Source: Patellaria atrata CBS 101060 (Eukaryota; Ascomycota; Dothideomycetes; Patellariales; Patellariaceae). From it: a stretch of 64,000 bases of DNA. A program made the translations under genes and the position numbers. Location of the stretch: the NCBI GenBank assembly GCA_010093705.1, contig MU006120.1:7514-71513 (forward strand), in the 5' to 3' direction. The notes under the pieces were generated by a model, which was given only the letters and a program-made list of their open reading frames with translations, was not told the DNA's origin and did no database searches. Shown in pieces: positions 55,109 through 64,000 of this stretch; positions within the stretch are counted from its first letter, which is position 1, and every line of letters starts with the position of its first letter.

Positions 55109-56685
55109 ATGCCGACACTCGGATTCCTCAAGAAGAAGCGGACGAAGGACTCGTCTGGTTCCAAAGATCTTGACTCTCCTACGTCGCCCATCAAAGAAAC
55201 ACTGTCACCCATCACTCCAACTATCTCCAAGACATCTGACCCTCTATCCGGAACCACCAAAGCCGGCACTTCCTCCTCTTCCACCGAATCGACAAATACC
55301 CAGGACTCTTCATCCACCGCCAAGACCTCCGACCCTATGACATACCAGCAGTCTTATCCAGCTCAAGTCCAGCAACGACCGGCGGAGCCTTATCAGCAGT
55401 CGCAGCAAAATGTACCGAGCATACGGAACCTCATTCACCACTCCAATACGACCAATGCATCATCTGCGCATGCTGATAGCACCCAGAGTTCGAATGGAGG
55501 AGCAGTCACGCCAGGTAGTGGAACCGCTCAGCCGCAGTTAAGAGTAACCAAGGGGAAATACTCTCTGGGGGACTTTCAGGTACAGCGGACCCTGGGAACT
55601 GGTAGTTTTGGTCGCGTTCATCTCGTCCAATCGAAACACAATCAACGGTACTATGCCGTAAAAGTGTTGAAGAAAGCTCAGGTGGTCAAGATGAAGCAAG
55701 TAGAGCACACGAATGACGAGCGAAGAATGCTGCAAAAGGTCAAGCATCCTTTCTTGATAACACTGTGGGGTACATTTCAAGACTCGAAGAACCTTTACAT
55801 GGTCATGGATTTTGTTGAAGGTGGTGAGCTTTTTAGCTTGCTGAGAAAATCACAGGTATGCCCTGCATCTACATTTCGCAAAGTCGCCGCTGACAATGAA
55901 CGATGTAGCGTTTCCCGAACCCCGTCGCGAAGTTCTACGCAGCAGAGGTCACCTTGGCTCTCGATTACTTACATTCGTTGAATATAATTTATCGTGATTT
56001 GAAGCCTGAGAACTTACTGCTGGACCGACATGGTCATCTCAAGATTACGGATTTTGGATTCGCGAAAGAAGTGCCAGATATCACTTGGACATTGTGTGGA
56101 ACACCAGACTATCTCGCGCCAGAAGTAGTTGCATCAAAAGGTTACAACAAGTCTGTGGATTGGTTAGTATACCTCTCCTAACTTTGAGAAGACCTATCTA
56201 ACGTGAATTCTCAGGTGGTCTCTTGGTATCTTAATATTCGAGATGCTCTGCGGATTCACTCCCTTCTGGGATGGCGGCTCTCCAATGAAGATTTACGAGA
56301 ACATCCTCAAAGGTCGCGTCAAGTATCCGCCGTATATCCATCCAGACGCGCAGGATCTACTGCAAAAATTGATCACAGCCGACATGACCAAAAGACTTGG
56401 GAACCTTCACGGTGGTAGTAAAGATGTCATGACCCATCCATGGTTCGCGGAAGTGACGTGGGATAGATTGAGCAAGAAAGATATCGATGCGCCGTATGTG
56501 CCTCCGGTTAGGGCGGGAGTAGGCGATGCGAGTCAGTTTGACAAATATCCAGAGGAGACGGAAGCGTATGGTGCTACTGGAGATGATCCGTGAGTCTTCC
56601 TTGATGTTTGCAATTCATGTGTTGTAAGCTCAACCACTAACAAATCCTGTCCCTTAGCTATGCTCGTCTCTTCACGGACTTCTGA
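55109..56685 (+). CDS. cAMP-dependent protein kinase catalytic subunit
   Basis: Four exons (55109-55855, 55909-56162, 56215-56589, 56658-56685) join in phase to 467 residues. A 150-residue disordered Ser/Thr/Gln-rich N-terminus precedes the kinase domain at [20 protein letters not shown] (from residue 156, glycine loop). The catalytic set is complete: AVKVLKK (VAIK lysine), [10 protein letters not shown] (alpha-C Glu), [11 protein letters not shown] (HRD loop, YRD form typical of AGC kinases), TDFGFAKEV (DFG) and [16 protein letters not shown] (activation loop with [10 protein letters not shown]-type motif, here PDY). The C-terminal tail ends ARLFTDF, the FxxF motif of PKA. The holoenzyme is released from its regulatory subunit by cAMP and controls growth, conidiation and virulence in fungi. 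The 28-bp last exon carries only the FTDF tail. Confidence 0.95.
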
Positions 56686-57889
56686 GCCTGTTTTCTTGGA
56701 AAAGACTTTTTAATTCACGCAGCTTCCGATGTTTGATCGCTCCTGGCCTTTCCTTTCTTCACAGACCATTTTGAAATCCACGGCCAGAACAGGAGTGAAA
56801 CTCGGGCAAATCCCATTCTAACTGTAAAAACATTACTACCACTCCTTTTTATTTTCTGGGGTGTTGATTCAGGGTTTCCGAAAAGCGTAGAGTGTGCTGC
56901 GCACCCACTTGGCTCAACCGAGTAAGAGGAAGCATGACTGTGATATAGGGAGTAGAGGTATGGGATGAATTGGATGAACGTAACGCGGACGGCGAGTGGT
57001 AACTGTACGGTTAAACCTTTGGGGATCGATGTTCCTTGGTGGACAAAGTTTCTGGTTATGAGGAGGGTTACTTTTGCGTCAGCTGCATCGCTATTGCTGA
57101 TTGTTTTTCTGTCGCGGCTGTTGAATAGGGAAATGGAAGAGAGAAGTGAAATGTCCCCGTTCGATCCCAATCCCCTAATCCCGTTTCAAGTTTGTCGGTG
57201 GATCCAACTTCAGCAGTCAGCAGAAGGCAATCCTTAGCCTTTCGAGGATCACAAAGTCCACAAACTCTTCGCCATTTCATTTAATTCGATTACTGCTAAC
57301 ATATCTAACGAGGCTACTGCTTCGTCACTGCGTCTGTTTTGAGCTTATAAGGCCCCCTACAAGGAATTACAGTTCATTATATTATTCTTATTATTCTTAT
57401 TATTCTTATTATTATTATTATTATTTTAAGGACATGAACTAATTGGCCTTATTTCGCTTTGGTCACGAATGTAAGAACATTCTATCAACTCGTTACATCT
57501 CCTGCCGTATCTCTATCCAGTCGAGACTTTCAACTTCCCACACACATCAAGTAATTTCATGTACCTCGTAAATATACTGTCCGATCTTTCGAGAAAAAGG
57601 AAACCCGTCCCATGGTAAGATATTTCCGCTCTCAGCCAGATTGGATGGAATACACCCGTATCGCCGATGCAACACTGTATCGAAAATGTAATGCAAAGCC
57701 TGAAGTCACCACCGTTGCCGACATCATCGTCTTCCACGTACCCTTGCCGCATCCATCTTATTCGTCCTTCTCTCTGCTTCTCGACCCTCTTCCCCAATCC
57801 TCCTCACTCCATGCGGGGCTCCCAACTTCTCTCTTCTCCTATAAAAACTTCACTGTTAAAGTCAAACATTCTCTCGTCTCGTAATCTCA
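56686..57889. other. Convergent 3' flanks
   Basis: About 1.2 kb between the PKA (+) and lipase (-) genes. Contains the microsatellite at 57381-57427. Frames at 56715-57280 are shadows. Confidence 0.5.
57381..57427. repeat. ATT/attattctt microsatellite
   Basis: Three 9-bp attattctt units (57381-57407) are followed by about six ATT triplets to 57427. Confidence 0.85.
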
Positions 57890-59740
57890 TCACCCCCGAC
57901 TCCCCAACCTCCCCGTAACAGCCAAGGTCGCAAGTATCTCGACCCTCCGCGCGTACAGAGACATCATATGGCACACCGGGTCCCCGAAGACTACTTTTCT
58001 GAGTTGCTCGTCTGTCACTTGTACCGCTTCTACATCTCTGGTACCGTGCATTGCCTTTATCGGCCGTGAGGAAGTATTCGAGACGGCTGAGCTGGTATTT
58101 ATGGAGGAGGGCTTGACGCGCAAGAGGACGAGACGACCACCGCAGGAAAGGGTGCTGGGTGGGACTGTCCAAGTTGGTAGGGGAGAGGGTCTTGGGGGTC
58201 GTTGTGGATGACTTGGCCAATGGAGACGGCTGTTGCGTATTTTGGTACCTTTGGGAGGTTTCGAAACCTCCGCAGGGAGGAGCGCGGTGCTTCCACACGC
58301 GCCAGGTGTAGGCGATGCGTATAATGAAAGGAGGGATTTGACTACTTTCTTATCTGCGCGTGGTACCGGATCGCCCTCGTTGACAAAAGAGTAGAAGAGG
58401 CTTTTCCTGTACTTGAGGCTGTGGGGTTTATCCAGAGGTAAGAGGGAAACCGGCGGAGCGCCGAAGGTAATACAATGGACTCTCTTAAAGAAGCCCGTTA
58501 GGTGATTAAGGTCTGACTGGACAGTCGTCGAAAGCATATGTGCATAAAGTAATTGCGCCACCGCGCCTCCAGCACTGTGTCCCGTTATCAATAAACTATA
58601 AGTTGCCAGGTTTGGATCTCCCTCCAGTAGACCCTTTAACCTGGCTGCAACCGGGGCAACCATCTTCTTTGCCACGCCGAGAAACCCACTATGACACAGA
58701 TTGCCCTCATCATCCAAAAATCCCCTTGGACTTGATGGGGCCGGGCGAAAATTAACCGCCCAATCCATGAACGTCTGACTACCTCTAATCGCAAACACTA
58801 TCGTATTCATATCATCCAAGGGGAGGGATTTAAGTGTCATTGCTTTGGTGCCGGCGCGCCAGTCGGCTTCAATGTGAGTTTCGCGCTCGATGGGATTGGT
58901 GGGTGTTTTGTAGACAGCCTCGGAGTACTGTGCGGCGAGGCAGAGCATGCGGTAGGTCGGAAGATAGATTTTGAAGGGTGGGAGGTGAGGGGGGAGGCGG
59001 GAGTTGGTGTAGAGCCAGACTTTGGAGAAATAGTTGGATCCGACGGGTTTGGTTGTGCCGCCGGGTGTGAGGGCACGTGTTGGCTCCGCGCTGGGTCCGT
59101 ATGATCCAGGGGAAGTCGAGTACACGATCAGATCCTTTTCTTCACCGCTGAAGCCTTCCTCGTCGATCAAAGTGATGACGGCATTCAGTTTCGATGCGAT
59201 CACATCGCACAATGCCGCGGTCTGGTTCATACCAATTGTGGTCTTTTGGTGTAGAGTCTCACTCAGGTCATTCAGAGACGCAGCAGCAATGTTTAAAGGG
59301 CCCCCCAACGTGGATTTCAGATTCGTAGTAGATGTCCATTTGCATCCATGCTCTTTATTTGGATACTGGCTGACCTGCGAAGCGGATTGTGTGGCATAAC
59401 TGGGCCGAGGAGGGTATAATGGCGGGGCACTCGGCGCGAGATTGGTTTGCGAGACTGCAGCTTGAGGATGAGGACGGTGGTGATATGGACCTGGAGGAGG
59501 TGACCATGATGGATGTGGAGAATGGACGTAATGCTGTACGGGAGGTTGATGTGGAGGATAGTATGCTCCTACTCCTACTCCTCCTCCTGCTCCTGGTGCA
59601 TGCAGCGCAGTTGTCGTCTGCGAAGGACGATAGCCATTAGACTGCGGCGCTTGATGTACTGGTAGGTATGGTTGCGCGACAACTGGTCCAGAAGGTTTTC
59701 TCCTCCCTCGAATATCTCTTCCAAAGAGGAAAACGGTCAT
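57890..59740 (-). CDS. Class 3 lipase-like alpha/beta hydrolase
   Basis: A single exon codes 616 residues from the ATG at 59740 (MTVFLFGRDIRGRRKP). The upstream codons of the frame start with TTG and were ignored. The first 130 residues are Pro/His/Gly-rich and disordered. The hydrolase part has VFAIRGSQTFMDWAVNF (lipase lid/oxyanion region), SGFLGVAKKMVAPVAARL and LLITGHSAGGAVAQLLY, with the nucleophile serine in GHSAG, then HCITFGAPPVSL and NEGDPVPRAD, which holds the acid of the triad. The end, DEQLRKVVFGDPVCHMMSLY, supplies the His-containing tail usual in these fungal lipase-3 proteins. No signal peptide: a cytosolic or membrane-associated lipase. The stretch between residues about 470 and 550 is Pro/Arg-rich and could contain a weakly spliced intron, but reading through keeps the family C-terminus in frame. 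Confidence 0.87.
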   Translation of the reverse strand: MTVFLFGRDIRGRRKPSGPVVAQPYLPVHQAPQSNGYRPSQTTTALHAPGAGGGVGVGAYYPPHQPPVQHYVHSPHPSWSPPPGPYHHRPHPQAAVSQTNLAPSAPPLYPPRPSYATQSASQVSQYPNKEHGCKWTSTTNLKSTLGGPLNIAAASLNDLSETLHQKTTIGMNQTAALCDVIASKLNAVITLIDEEGFSGEEKDLIVYSTSPGSYGPSAEPTRALTPGGTTKPVGSNYFSKVWLYTNSRLPPHLPPFKIYLPTYRMLCLAAQYSEAVYKTPTNPIERETHIEADWRAGTKAMTLKSLPLDDMNTIVFAIRGSQTFMDWAVNFRPAPSSPRGFLDDEGNLCHSGFLGVAKKMVAPVAARLKGLLEGDPNLATYSLLITGHSAGGAVAQLLYAHMLSTTVQSDLNHLTGFFKRVHCITFGAPPVSLLPLDKPHSLKYRKSLFYSFVNEGDPVPRADKKVVKSLLSLYASPTPGACGSTALLPAEVSKPPKGTKIRNSRLHWPSHPQRPPRPSPLPTWTVPPSTLSCGGRLVLLRVKPSSINTSSAVSNTSSRPIKAMHGTRDVEAVQVTDEQLRKVVFGDPVCHMMSLYARRVEILATLAVTGRLGSRG

Positions 59741-60500
59741 ATTGGCAAGGTTCAATGCTTATTGAAGAGACGATATCGACGCATTCTTCGTATGAGGTCA
59801 CACTGAACTAAGCCTGGCTCTTATCCCTTGCTCTTCCTATACTCTCATCAATGAAATGAGCAACCGTCGACCAGAGTAATATGTTAGGGAGTGCGGAGAT
59901 AGATGAGGTCGAGGATGCAGGATATAAAGAAATTGGTATGTCGTCGTCCATGTCGATTGGACTATTTGCCGTAGTTCTGGTCTGGTGGTGACGGATTGAA
60001 GGCGAGGCGAAAACAGGCAGTCAGGCACAATACCTTTCTTTTGCTCAGCCACCCCACCTACACTACCTAAAAGTAGATAGATCTACTCAAAGACTCTCCC
60101 TCCACCACTCGTTCAACTTCATCCCAAACATCTAACCAAGCAGGATGCATAATAAAGATTAGCGAAGCCTTTAGACAGCAGAAACAAGTCAAAGAAGCGC
60201 TTAAAGGTGATGGCAAACATTTCATTGGTAAACATTTCATTGGTAGTACATGTACAGTATAGTATCAGGGGGGGAAGAATCAGCATTGACTATACAGCAA
60301 CTGATAAAGCAGTTATCCGTCAAGATAACCAAAACCGAGGATTCAAAATACACAGCAGAAAAATGATTGCTCAAGGTATTGTCGGCTCGTTGCGTCGTTT
60401 CATGCATTAATACATTCCATGTCCAGCCGTGTTCCCTATGGTAGCTCTCAAAAACGCCTGAAATGCACCTTTTGAACGGTTTTTGTCCCCATATGTATCC
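59741..60500. other. Intergenic, no gene seen
   Basis: Upstream of the lipase gene and 3' flank of the GT8-like gene. No coding signs. Confidence 0.5.
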
Positions 60501-61991
60501 TCAGCCTTGGACGACCATCTGCGTAGGTTTGCTCCTACTCGAATACACCATGTGCGCTGCGGATTGTTCAACAACACGCGCGGGCGACGGTTTGCTATCT
60601 GTGACATTCATTCCTTGTGGAGAGACCTTATTGTTCCCGTTATTGGCCAGAATTTTCGTCGTCGGAATGACCGTTCCAGTGGTTCTAGTGTTTACTACCT
60701 CGGACATCTCTTCTCTCACAATCTGTCCTTTATTCTCCTTTTCTGTAGCCTTTGGTTTCTGAGGCCTTACCCAAGTATCCAAGTCCAAGCCACATACCTC
60801 CATCCTCCTCTGTCTAAACATCTCGTACATCCCCTCCCAGGTTTTGCGAGCTTCTATATCCTTTGGCCTAATGCGAATCTTTTCGTTATACGACACATCG
60901 TATCGCGGGCCCGGCAATTCTTCATCTTGTATTACGACGTATGCAGTCTTTTCCAAAAACACTGTCGAGTTGAAATCTTCACCTACAGACCTCAAGTCTG
61001 ATGTGTACGCAAGAATTTCTTGCGCAGTAGCCTCCGGTATATCCAAGGACGTCCCCGTAGGAAATGCTTTCCGAAGTAGAGAATCATCCAGCATCGTGCT
61101 CTTAGCCTGCATCGCAGAGATGCGGCGTAGCTCCTCGGACGATGGACTCATAACAAGTAATTCAAGGGGTATTTGATTCCGGGACCCTCTGGCGGGAAGA
61201 GTAGCTAGAGAACGTGGAGTAGAGTATGCCAATAGCGCATCGAGTGGTGTGGAATCGAAAAGTAAACCATTAGGTGAAAGATACATGACGCGATCGTACT
61301 CTTTGAGCGCGAACACACTTGTTAGAGAGTATGAGGAAGCCGAAGCAACTGGATTCGTAAGTATCAGTCAATCTTCACCTGGCATCGCCCAGAATGCGGA
61401 AGACTCACCATCTGCATCCTTGATCACTGTTGCCATGGGCGAAAGACGAACCGAGTATAACCTTGCTGCTTTCCTCAAAAGTCTTTTAGTAGTGTATGAG
61501 TACTGATCCTTCACTTCGCTGGCCGCGGCTCCAGCCCAAGAACTCGGAAATAAGAGAACCCTCCTCGCTGGGCTCTTCAAGCTATGTAGCTCCGCGAATA
61601 GCATGATGGCGCTACATAGTTCACTCTGGTCTTTGACGACTTGCACGTGCGCTAGACGTGTCCAGTCCGTCTTTGCTCTGGATGATGAGAGGCGTTGTTG
61701 CAGCGTATTATCCGCACCCGACCCAGGCTTTCGTCCATACTTAACAGCAGGGTCTAGGGGAGCGAGTGAGGGAATCGGTTCTGCAGGTAATCGGGGTTTG
61801 ATAGCTACTTGAAGACTGTGAACTGTTTGTTGTTGCAGGATATATCCAGATAGGAAGAGTATAGATGTAAAGAAAAATACTAGCCTCTTGGGTTAGAATA
61901 TTTCCTCAAGTTACAGTGAGGTGCGGAGTTGATGCTCACCAATCGCGGAAGATATTGCTACAGATACCTGTCCCGCGTTGAGCAATACCAT
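60501..61991 (-). CDS. GT8-like type II membrane glycosyltransferase homologue
   Basis: Three exons (61991-61968, 61886-61409, 61348-60501; introns of 81 and 60 bp) give 449 residues in phase. Exon 1 codes only MVLLNAGQ and exon 2 starts with RLVFFFTSILFLSGYILQ, a signal anchor, so the protein is type II in the Golgi. The lumenal part has DWTRLAHVQVVKDQSELCSA, LKSPARRVLLFPSSWAG, then SVFALKEYDRVMYLSPNGL and RRISAMQAKSTMLDDSLLRK, and late YDVSYNEKIRIRPKDIEARK. This is the layout of fungal GT8/Gnt1-like proteins. Where active relatives have a DxD metal motif after 'YDRVLYLD', this protein reads YLSPNGLLFDS, so the DxD is missing and activity is doubtful. It could be an inactive paralogue or a variant with another metal site. 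Divergent from Prp38. Confidence 0.72.
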
Positions 61992-62292
61992 TATATCCCT
62001 GAATCATTTACATAGAAATATATAAAAGTTGATGTGAGATGTGTGTGTGTGGTTCGAAGCTTCACCAGCTTTAGGTTGTGCTTTAGATGTGATGTCAATA
62101 TGTCAGTCGACCAAGCAACAATCGATAAGGCCAGGGTATGTCTCTCGTTGCAACCTCACTAACAAATTTCAAAGAACTTTCTCAACACCAACAAAATATA
62201 GTCAAAATGGCTATTGGAATCGTGAGAATAAATACCACAGTTTGAGAAATACCATACGTATGACCGGTTTCATTAGACATCAAGCTTCCACG
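61992..62292. promoter_or_regulatory. Bidirectional promoter, GT8-like gene and PRP38
   Basis: 301 bp between divergent ATG codons (using 62293 for PRP38). The open frame of PRP38 continues upstream to about 62041 but does not resemble the family there. Confidence 0.5.
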
Positions 62293-63090
62293 ATGTCCAG
62301 TCACCAAGCCGATGCGAAAGCCCTTTTAGACGACCGCGGATACAGTGGCCAGCTCATTCGCGGCCAAAATCCTGCCCATCTCTTCGAAAAAGCTGTTCGA
62401 GACCGTATTACCGAATCGTACTACTGGAAAGAGCAATGTTTTGGACTCAACGCTGCAACGTTATGCGATCGTGCAGTGGAGTTAACTCACATTGGCGGCA
62501 CGTATGGTCTTATGGGCAAACCGACTCCATTTCTCTGCTTAGCATTCAAAATGCTACAGTTGGTGCCGGAGAAAGAGGTTGTTTTAGAATACTTGAATTG
62601 GGGTGGTGATGAGGAGGATATGGAAGGGGACCAGGTTCAGGTGGATGATGACGAGGAACGAGCTCGAAGGGGGGAATTTAAATATCTGAGAGCTTTAGCA
62701 GCATTCTACATCAGACTTGCCTGGGAACCGGTTGAGATCCATAAGACATTGGAACCTCTTCTAGCAGATTTCCGGAAACTCAAACGAAGAACGAGGGACG
62801 GGTTCACTCTGACCTTCATGGACCAATTTGTGGATGACTTGCTCACAAAAGATCGAGTCTGTGCGACGAGTCTTTGGAAAATGCCCACAAGGATGCAATT
62901 GGAAGATCTAGAACTCTTAGACCCAAGAATCAGTCCTCTGGGTGATGAGGTTGAAGACCTCGATAAAGAGGACGGAGATGGGAAATCAATGAACGGGGAG
63001 GAGTCAGATGGTAGCGTCGTATCAGTAGAGTCGCGCCATAATGGGAGGCACCGCGAGCGCTCTTTTAGTTACGGGAGCGAAAGTGACTGA
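62293..63090 (+). CDS. PRP38: Pre-mRNA splicing factor Prp38
   Basis: A single exon codes 265 residues from the ATG at 62293 (MSSHQADAKALLDDRGYSG). Upstream in-frame ATGs exist (62041, 62260) but add sequence foreign to the family. The Prp38 domain is complete: LLDDRGYSGQLIRGQNPAHL, FEKAVRDRITESYYWKEQCF, GLNAATLCDRAVELTHIGGT, KPTPFLCLAFKMLQLVPEKE, then EFKYLRALAAFYIRLAWEPV, HKTLEPLLADFRKLKRRTRD and FVDDLLTKDRVCATSLWKMP. The acidic insertion (GGDEEDMEGDQVQVDDDEER) between helices is a fungal feature. The C-terminus is Ser/Asp/Arg-rich. Prp38 is a U4/U6.U5 tri-snRNP component needed for spliceosome activation. It is the second spliceosomal gene in the window besides Cwc15. Confidence 0.95.
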   Translation: MSSHQADAKALLDDRGYSGQLIRGQNPAHLFEKAVRDRITESYYWKEQCFGLNAATLCDRAVELTHIGGTYGLMGKPTPFLCLAFKMLQLVPEKEVVLEYLNWGGDEEDMEGDQVQVDDDEERARRGEFKYLRALAAFYIRLAWEPVEIHKTLEPLLADFRKLKRRTRDGFTLTFMDQFVDDLLTKDRVCATSLWKMPTRMQLEDLELLDPRISPLGDEVEDLDKEDGDGKSMNGEESDGSVVSVESRHNGRHRERSFSYGSESD

Positions 63091-63278
63091 GTAATCCACT
63101 TTCTCAAAACATTCACCTTGCAAACGACTCACATATCAAATCACGCTAAGATCTAGAGACCTTCAGCGCGCCGCGACTTCTCAAGCGTATTTTCTCTGCT
63201 TTGGCCTCGAACTTGCCTAAATGCTTATCATACTTCGGAACAAACCACCCAACATAGAGTCGGGCTCTACTTCTCTGA
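63091..63278. other. Intergenic or 5' exon region
   Basis: Short stretch between PRP38 and the F-box-like gene. Possibly holds the latter's first exon. Confidence 0.4.
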
Positions 63279-64000
63279 ACCAGGTCCAAACCCAGCGTGT
63301 TACCGAAGCCAAAACTCCGTTCAAAGCTGAAGCTTTTTGAATCCGATGTTAACTATGACCCTGAAGCTCAACACAAATCGGAAAGTCGCCGTGATCTAAG
63401 ACCCCAGCATGGAGTAGAAAATACGCATGAGCCAAAGGTTATTGGCAACTCTCAGACTCATTCCATCTTAGCGGTCAAGTCTGGTTCCGCTAATCTGAAT
63501 ATCAGCTTGCTGGCACTTCCTCGAGAATTACGTGATCAGATCTGCAGTTATCTCCCCCTAAAACGCACAGTCTATCGCAAATACCCTTCGGTCCTCGTTA
63601 TACGTGGTTCTCCTGAACCCAATACGATGCTGGTTTGTCGTAAACTGTACGAAGAGTATTGGGAGACTGGGCTCAAATACTCACGAGCGACATTTCACGT
63701 GGAGATACGGAAACCGCTCCATGTCGTCTTCTTCTGGAATCAATTGAGGGAAATTCACCGGTTTCTTGAAAATGTTCGGAATTGTACCCTCGAATGTCTG
63801 AGTTTCTCCGGGGAACCAGAGTGCTGTATTCTGTACAATCATAATGACGCCAATGAACTTGGTCTTTACAGGTATCTTATTCAAAGAATGCTTTGCGTTG
63901 ACAATGCCAAAATTGATTTTCAAACCCTCGTTAAAGCGGCAGACTTACCTCGATATTTGGGTGCGGAAAGATTTTCTGCATCAAAACTGGGATACCACTT
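63279..64000 (+). CDS. F-box-like protein, cut by the window end
   Basis: A plus-strand frame is open from 63279 to the window end. It has an F-box-like start, LLALPRELRDQICSYLPLKR, at about 63508-63567, preceded by a charged, disordered lead (FESDVNYDPEAQHKSESRRD). It then continues MLVCRKLYEEYWETGLKYSR and LREIHRFLENVRNCTLECLS. This is the fungal pattern of 'LPxELRxxIxxYL' proteins that pair a short F-box-like helix with a family-specific body. No ATG lies at the head of the frame, so a first exon is missing; an ATG at 63221 in another frame with an intron near 63290-63335 may supply it. The 3' end lies beyond the window. Confidence 0.6.

Noticed and set aside
54747-55340. 197-codon plus-strand open frame over the PKA leader
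   Set aside because: Has no ATG at all and runs into the PKA coding exon in another frame. Pyrimidine-rich low-complexity translation.

Overview
The window is nuclear DNA from a filamentous ascomycete (Pezizomycotina). Genes are split by short introns, mostly 44-80 bp with GT..AG ends and CTAAC/CTGAC-type branch sites. HET-domain, fungal bZIP, GH3, fasciclin and trichodiene-oxygenase-like P450 genes are present beside conserved eukaryotic housekeeping genes (Rrp45, Cwc15, Prp38, Vps17, Mef2, PKA catalytic subunit, a USP deubiquitinase). I cannot place it to species. The mix is compatible with Leotiomycetes or a related class, but that is only an inference. Most gene models here were joined by hand from splice signals and checked for phase.

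Layout. 1-13 kb is sparse and accessory-like: a secreted lactonase-type beta-propeller (-), a bZIP factor (+), a CorA-like membrane protein (-), a cytochrome P450 (-), a cyclase-family hydrolase (-) and a DUF4336 protein (-). 14-18 kb is a housekeeping pair in divergent orientation, exosome Rrp45 (-) and spliceosomal Cwc15 (+), then an unassigned stretch and a hydrophilin-like Gly/Tyr/Ser repeat protein (+). 19-29 kb is accessory again: a small secreted cysteine-rich protein, a multi-pass membrane protein, a HET-domain protein, an unrecognised four-exon gene, a VOC-fold protein and a clear pseudogene. 29.7-35.6 kb holds a two-domain fasciclin protein (-) and a secreted GH3 beta-glucosidase with a CBM1-like N-terminus (+).

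From 36 kb the window is gene-dense core genome: USP deubiquitinase (+), Vps17 retromer subunit (-), mitochondrial EF-G2/Mef2 (+), a 1295-residue anchored protein ending in an Arg-rich tandem repeat (-), a DUF427-like protein (+), PKA catalytic subunit (+), class 3 lipase (-), a GT8-like type II membrane protein (-), Prp38 (+) and the start of an F-box-like gene cut by the window end. Vps17/Mef2, Rrp45/Cwc15 and GT8-like/Prp38 are head-to-head pairs separated by 381, 206 and 301 bp.

Most notable observations. (1) About 1.14 kb directly upstream of the PKA start codon contains no ATG on the coding strand although the opposite strand has about 20. (2) A coding minisatellite of 51/57-bp units makes the C-terminus of the 1295-residue protein and leaves the opposite strand open as well. 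(3) A hidden four-exon gene at 24.99-25.76 kb has a splice-phase break. (4) A decayed gene at 27.8-28.5 kb has several frameshifts and stops. I found no virus, CRISPR array, rRNA, intact transposon or convincing tRNA gene.
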